Positions 4,401 through 5,357 of a DNA stretch of 5,357 bases are shown piece after piece (positions within the stretch are counted from its first letter, which is position 1; the number at the start of each line of letters is the position of its first letter). The DNA lies in assembly GCA_014378955.1 (NCBI GenBank), contig JACMMQ010000233.1, positions 1 through 5,357 on the forward strand, given 5' to 3'. Source of the stretch: Clostridia bacterium. Its GTDB lineage: Bacteria > Bacillota > Clostridia > SK-Y3 > JACMMQ01. The notes under the pieces are model-generated. The model saw nothing but the letters and a program-made list of their open reading frames with translations, was not told the DNA's origin and searched no databases. The position numbers and the translations under genes were made by a program.

Positions 4401-5357
4401 TTACTTTTGAGACAAATGTTTAAATATTCTATACGCAATTAAAATCGCCTGTTCTCTTGTGGTATTTTGTTTTGGTGCAATTTCGGTATCAGACACGCCT
4501 TTGATAATGTTCAGCCCATTCAAGTAGGTTAAGCTGTCCAACGCCCAAGAAGATACTTTGCTGTAATCCGCATATTTTTTCAAGTCATTGGTAGAGGATG
4601 TTTTGATTTTAAGGTCAATCATTCTTTTCATCATCGCTGCGATTTGCTCTCTTGTAATATCTGCCTTTGGGGCAAATTCAACTTCAGACACACCATTTAC
4701 AATACCGAGCTTATTGGCAATTACAATTTCTTGTGTGCTTGTATCTTTAAATTTTGATACGCCTGCTGCTGGTAATTCTCCACCTATTTGTGCATACAGC
4801 TTTACAACCAATTTGCAAAATTCTTCTCTGGTGATATTCTTTTGGTAGTTATCGGTAATTTCCGAAATGACAAGGCTTTCATTTTTTGCTAAACCAACCT
4901 CGGAAACCGCCCAGCTGGTTGGAACGCCACCTAAATCTACAAATCCATTCGGTTTCTTGACTTCCGATTCTTTCAAAACAGTTGCAGTTGCATCGTAGTC
5001 ATTAAGTATGGAAAGGTCAGACACTAGGCCTGTTTTAGGCGTTATTGCAAGGGAATTCCCGTATTTATAGCCCTTGTTATTGGAGAAGAAATAGCCTAAA
5101 TCGCCTCTATCATACGCTGTAAATAAAAGTCCATCCTCACAAATTCCCCAAACAAAGCCCATTTTTGAAACATCCTTGATAAATGTGCCGTCTTTTGTGT
5201 ATAGCTTTAGTGCAACGATGGGTGGATTTGCAGTTTTAGCATAGGTTTCTTTTGCAGCGTTCATGGCTGCTGGTGCATTTACACCACTATAAATGCTTTT
5301 GAATTCAAACATGACGTAATTGTCGCCATTTGTACCCCAGTCGATTTTACCACTTCC
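4401..5357 (-). CDS. S-layer-anchored surface protein with three C-terminal SLH domains (partial, 5' end outside the window)
   Basis: The reading frame is open to the right edge: 15 further codons (GSGKIDWGTNGDNYV) precede the internal Met at 5312, which has no RBS, so the true start lies beyond the window. The visible 318 residues are the C-terminal part. Residues about 137-182 are a first, degenerate SLH domain (SWAVSEVGLAKNESLV ... ITREEFCKLVVKLY). Residues 192-240 are a second (FKDTSTQEIVIANKLGIVNG ... ITREQIAAMMKRM). Residues 252-313 are a third (YADYSKVSSWALDSL ... TTREQAILIAYRIF). Each carries the conserved TRE motif (TRAE type), and three tandem SLH domains are the standard unit that binds pyruvylated secondary cell-wall polymer. 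The protein is thus expected on the outer face of the cell wall. Residues 1-130 are not recognised; they contain aromatic, strand-rich segments (KMGFVWGICEDGLLFTAYDR) and may end a larger extracellular domain. A terminator follows at 4292-4340. Confidence 0.93.
   Translation of the reverse strand, partial: GSGKIDWGTNGDNYVMFEFKSIYSGVNAPAAMNAAKETYAKTANPPIVALKLYTKDGTFIKDVSKMGFVWGICEDGLLFTAYDRGDLGYFFSNNKGYKYGNSLAITPKTGLVSDLSILNDYDATATVLKESEVKKPNGFVDLGGVPTSWAVSEVGLAKNESLVISEITDNYQKNITREEFCKLVVKLYAQIGGELPAAGVSKFKDTSTQEIVIANKLGIVNGVSEVEFAPKADITREQIAAMMKRMIDLKIKTSSTNDLKKYADYSKVSSWALDSLTYLNGLNIIKGVSDTEIAPKQNTTREQAILIAYRIFKHLSQK

Overview
The window is AT-rich and reads as a low-GC Gram-positive genome, most likely an anaerobic member of the Clostridia. 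The evidence is strong AGGAG-type ribosome binding sites, Firmicutes-like promoters, a C-terminal triplet of S-layer homology (SLH) domains, a copper amine oxidase N-terminal 'stalk' domain protein with a signal peptide, and a secreted beta-helix protein ending in an Ig-like domain common in clostridial surface proteins. This placement is inference from family content; no rRNA or other phylogenetic marker is present.

Layout from left to right: (a) 1-63, a possible last few codons of a plus-strand gene with a hairpin over its stop codon; (b) 64-290, an intergenic region with two candidate sigma-A promoters and two small dyads; (c) 291-605 (+), an unrecognised cytosolic 104-residue protein with its own RBS and a Rho-independent terminator; (d) 745-2349 (-), a secreted stalk-domain protein of 534 residues, convergent with (c), with an ECF-sigma-like promoter; (e) 2350-2599, intergenic, holding that promoter and a compound REP-like palindromic repeat; (f) 2600-4132 (-), a secreted beta-helix protein with a chitobiase-type domain and a C-terminal Ig-like domain, with its own sigma-A-type promoter; (g) 4133-4400, intergenic, with that promoter and the terminator of the next gene; (h) 4401 to the right edge (-), the C-terminal part of an SLH-anchored cell-surface protein whose start lies outside the window.

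The three minus-strand genes all encode exported envelope or extracellular proteins, but they do not look like one tight operon. Gaps of about 250 bp separate them, the SLH gene is followed by a terminator, and each of the other two has its own promoter candidate. They look like neighbouring, separately regulated surface-protein genes. The stalk-domain gene may belong to an envelope-stress-type ECF regulon. I found no defence system, CRISPR array, tRNA, rRNA, transposase or recognisable riboswitch. The most noteworthy items are the ECF-type promoter, the REP-like palindrome, and two large uncharacterised regions: residues about 165-534 of the stalk protein and the whole 104-residue protein.
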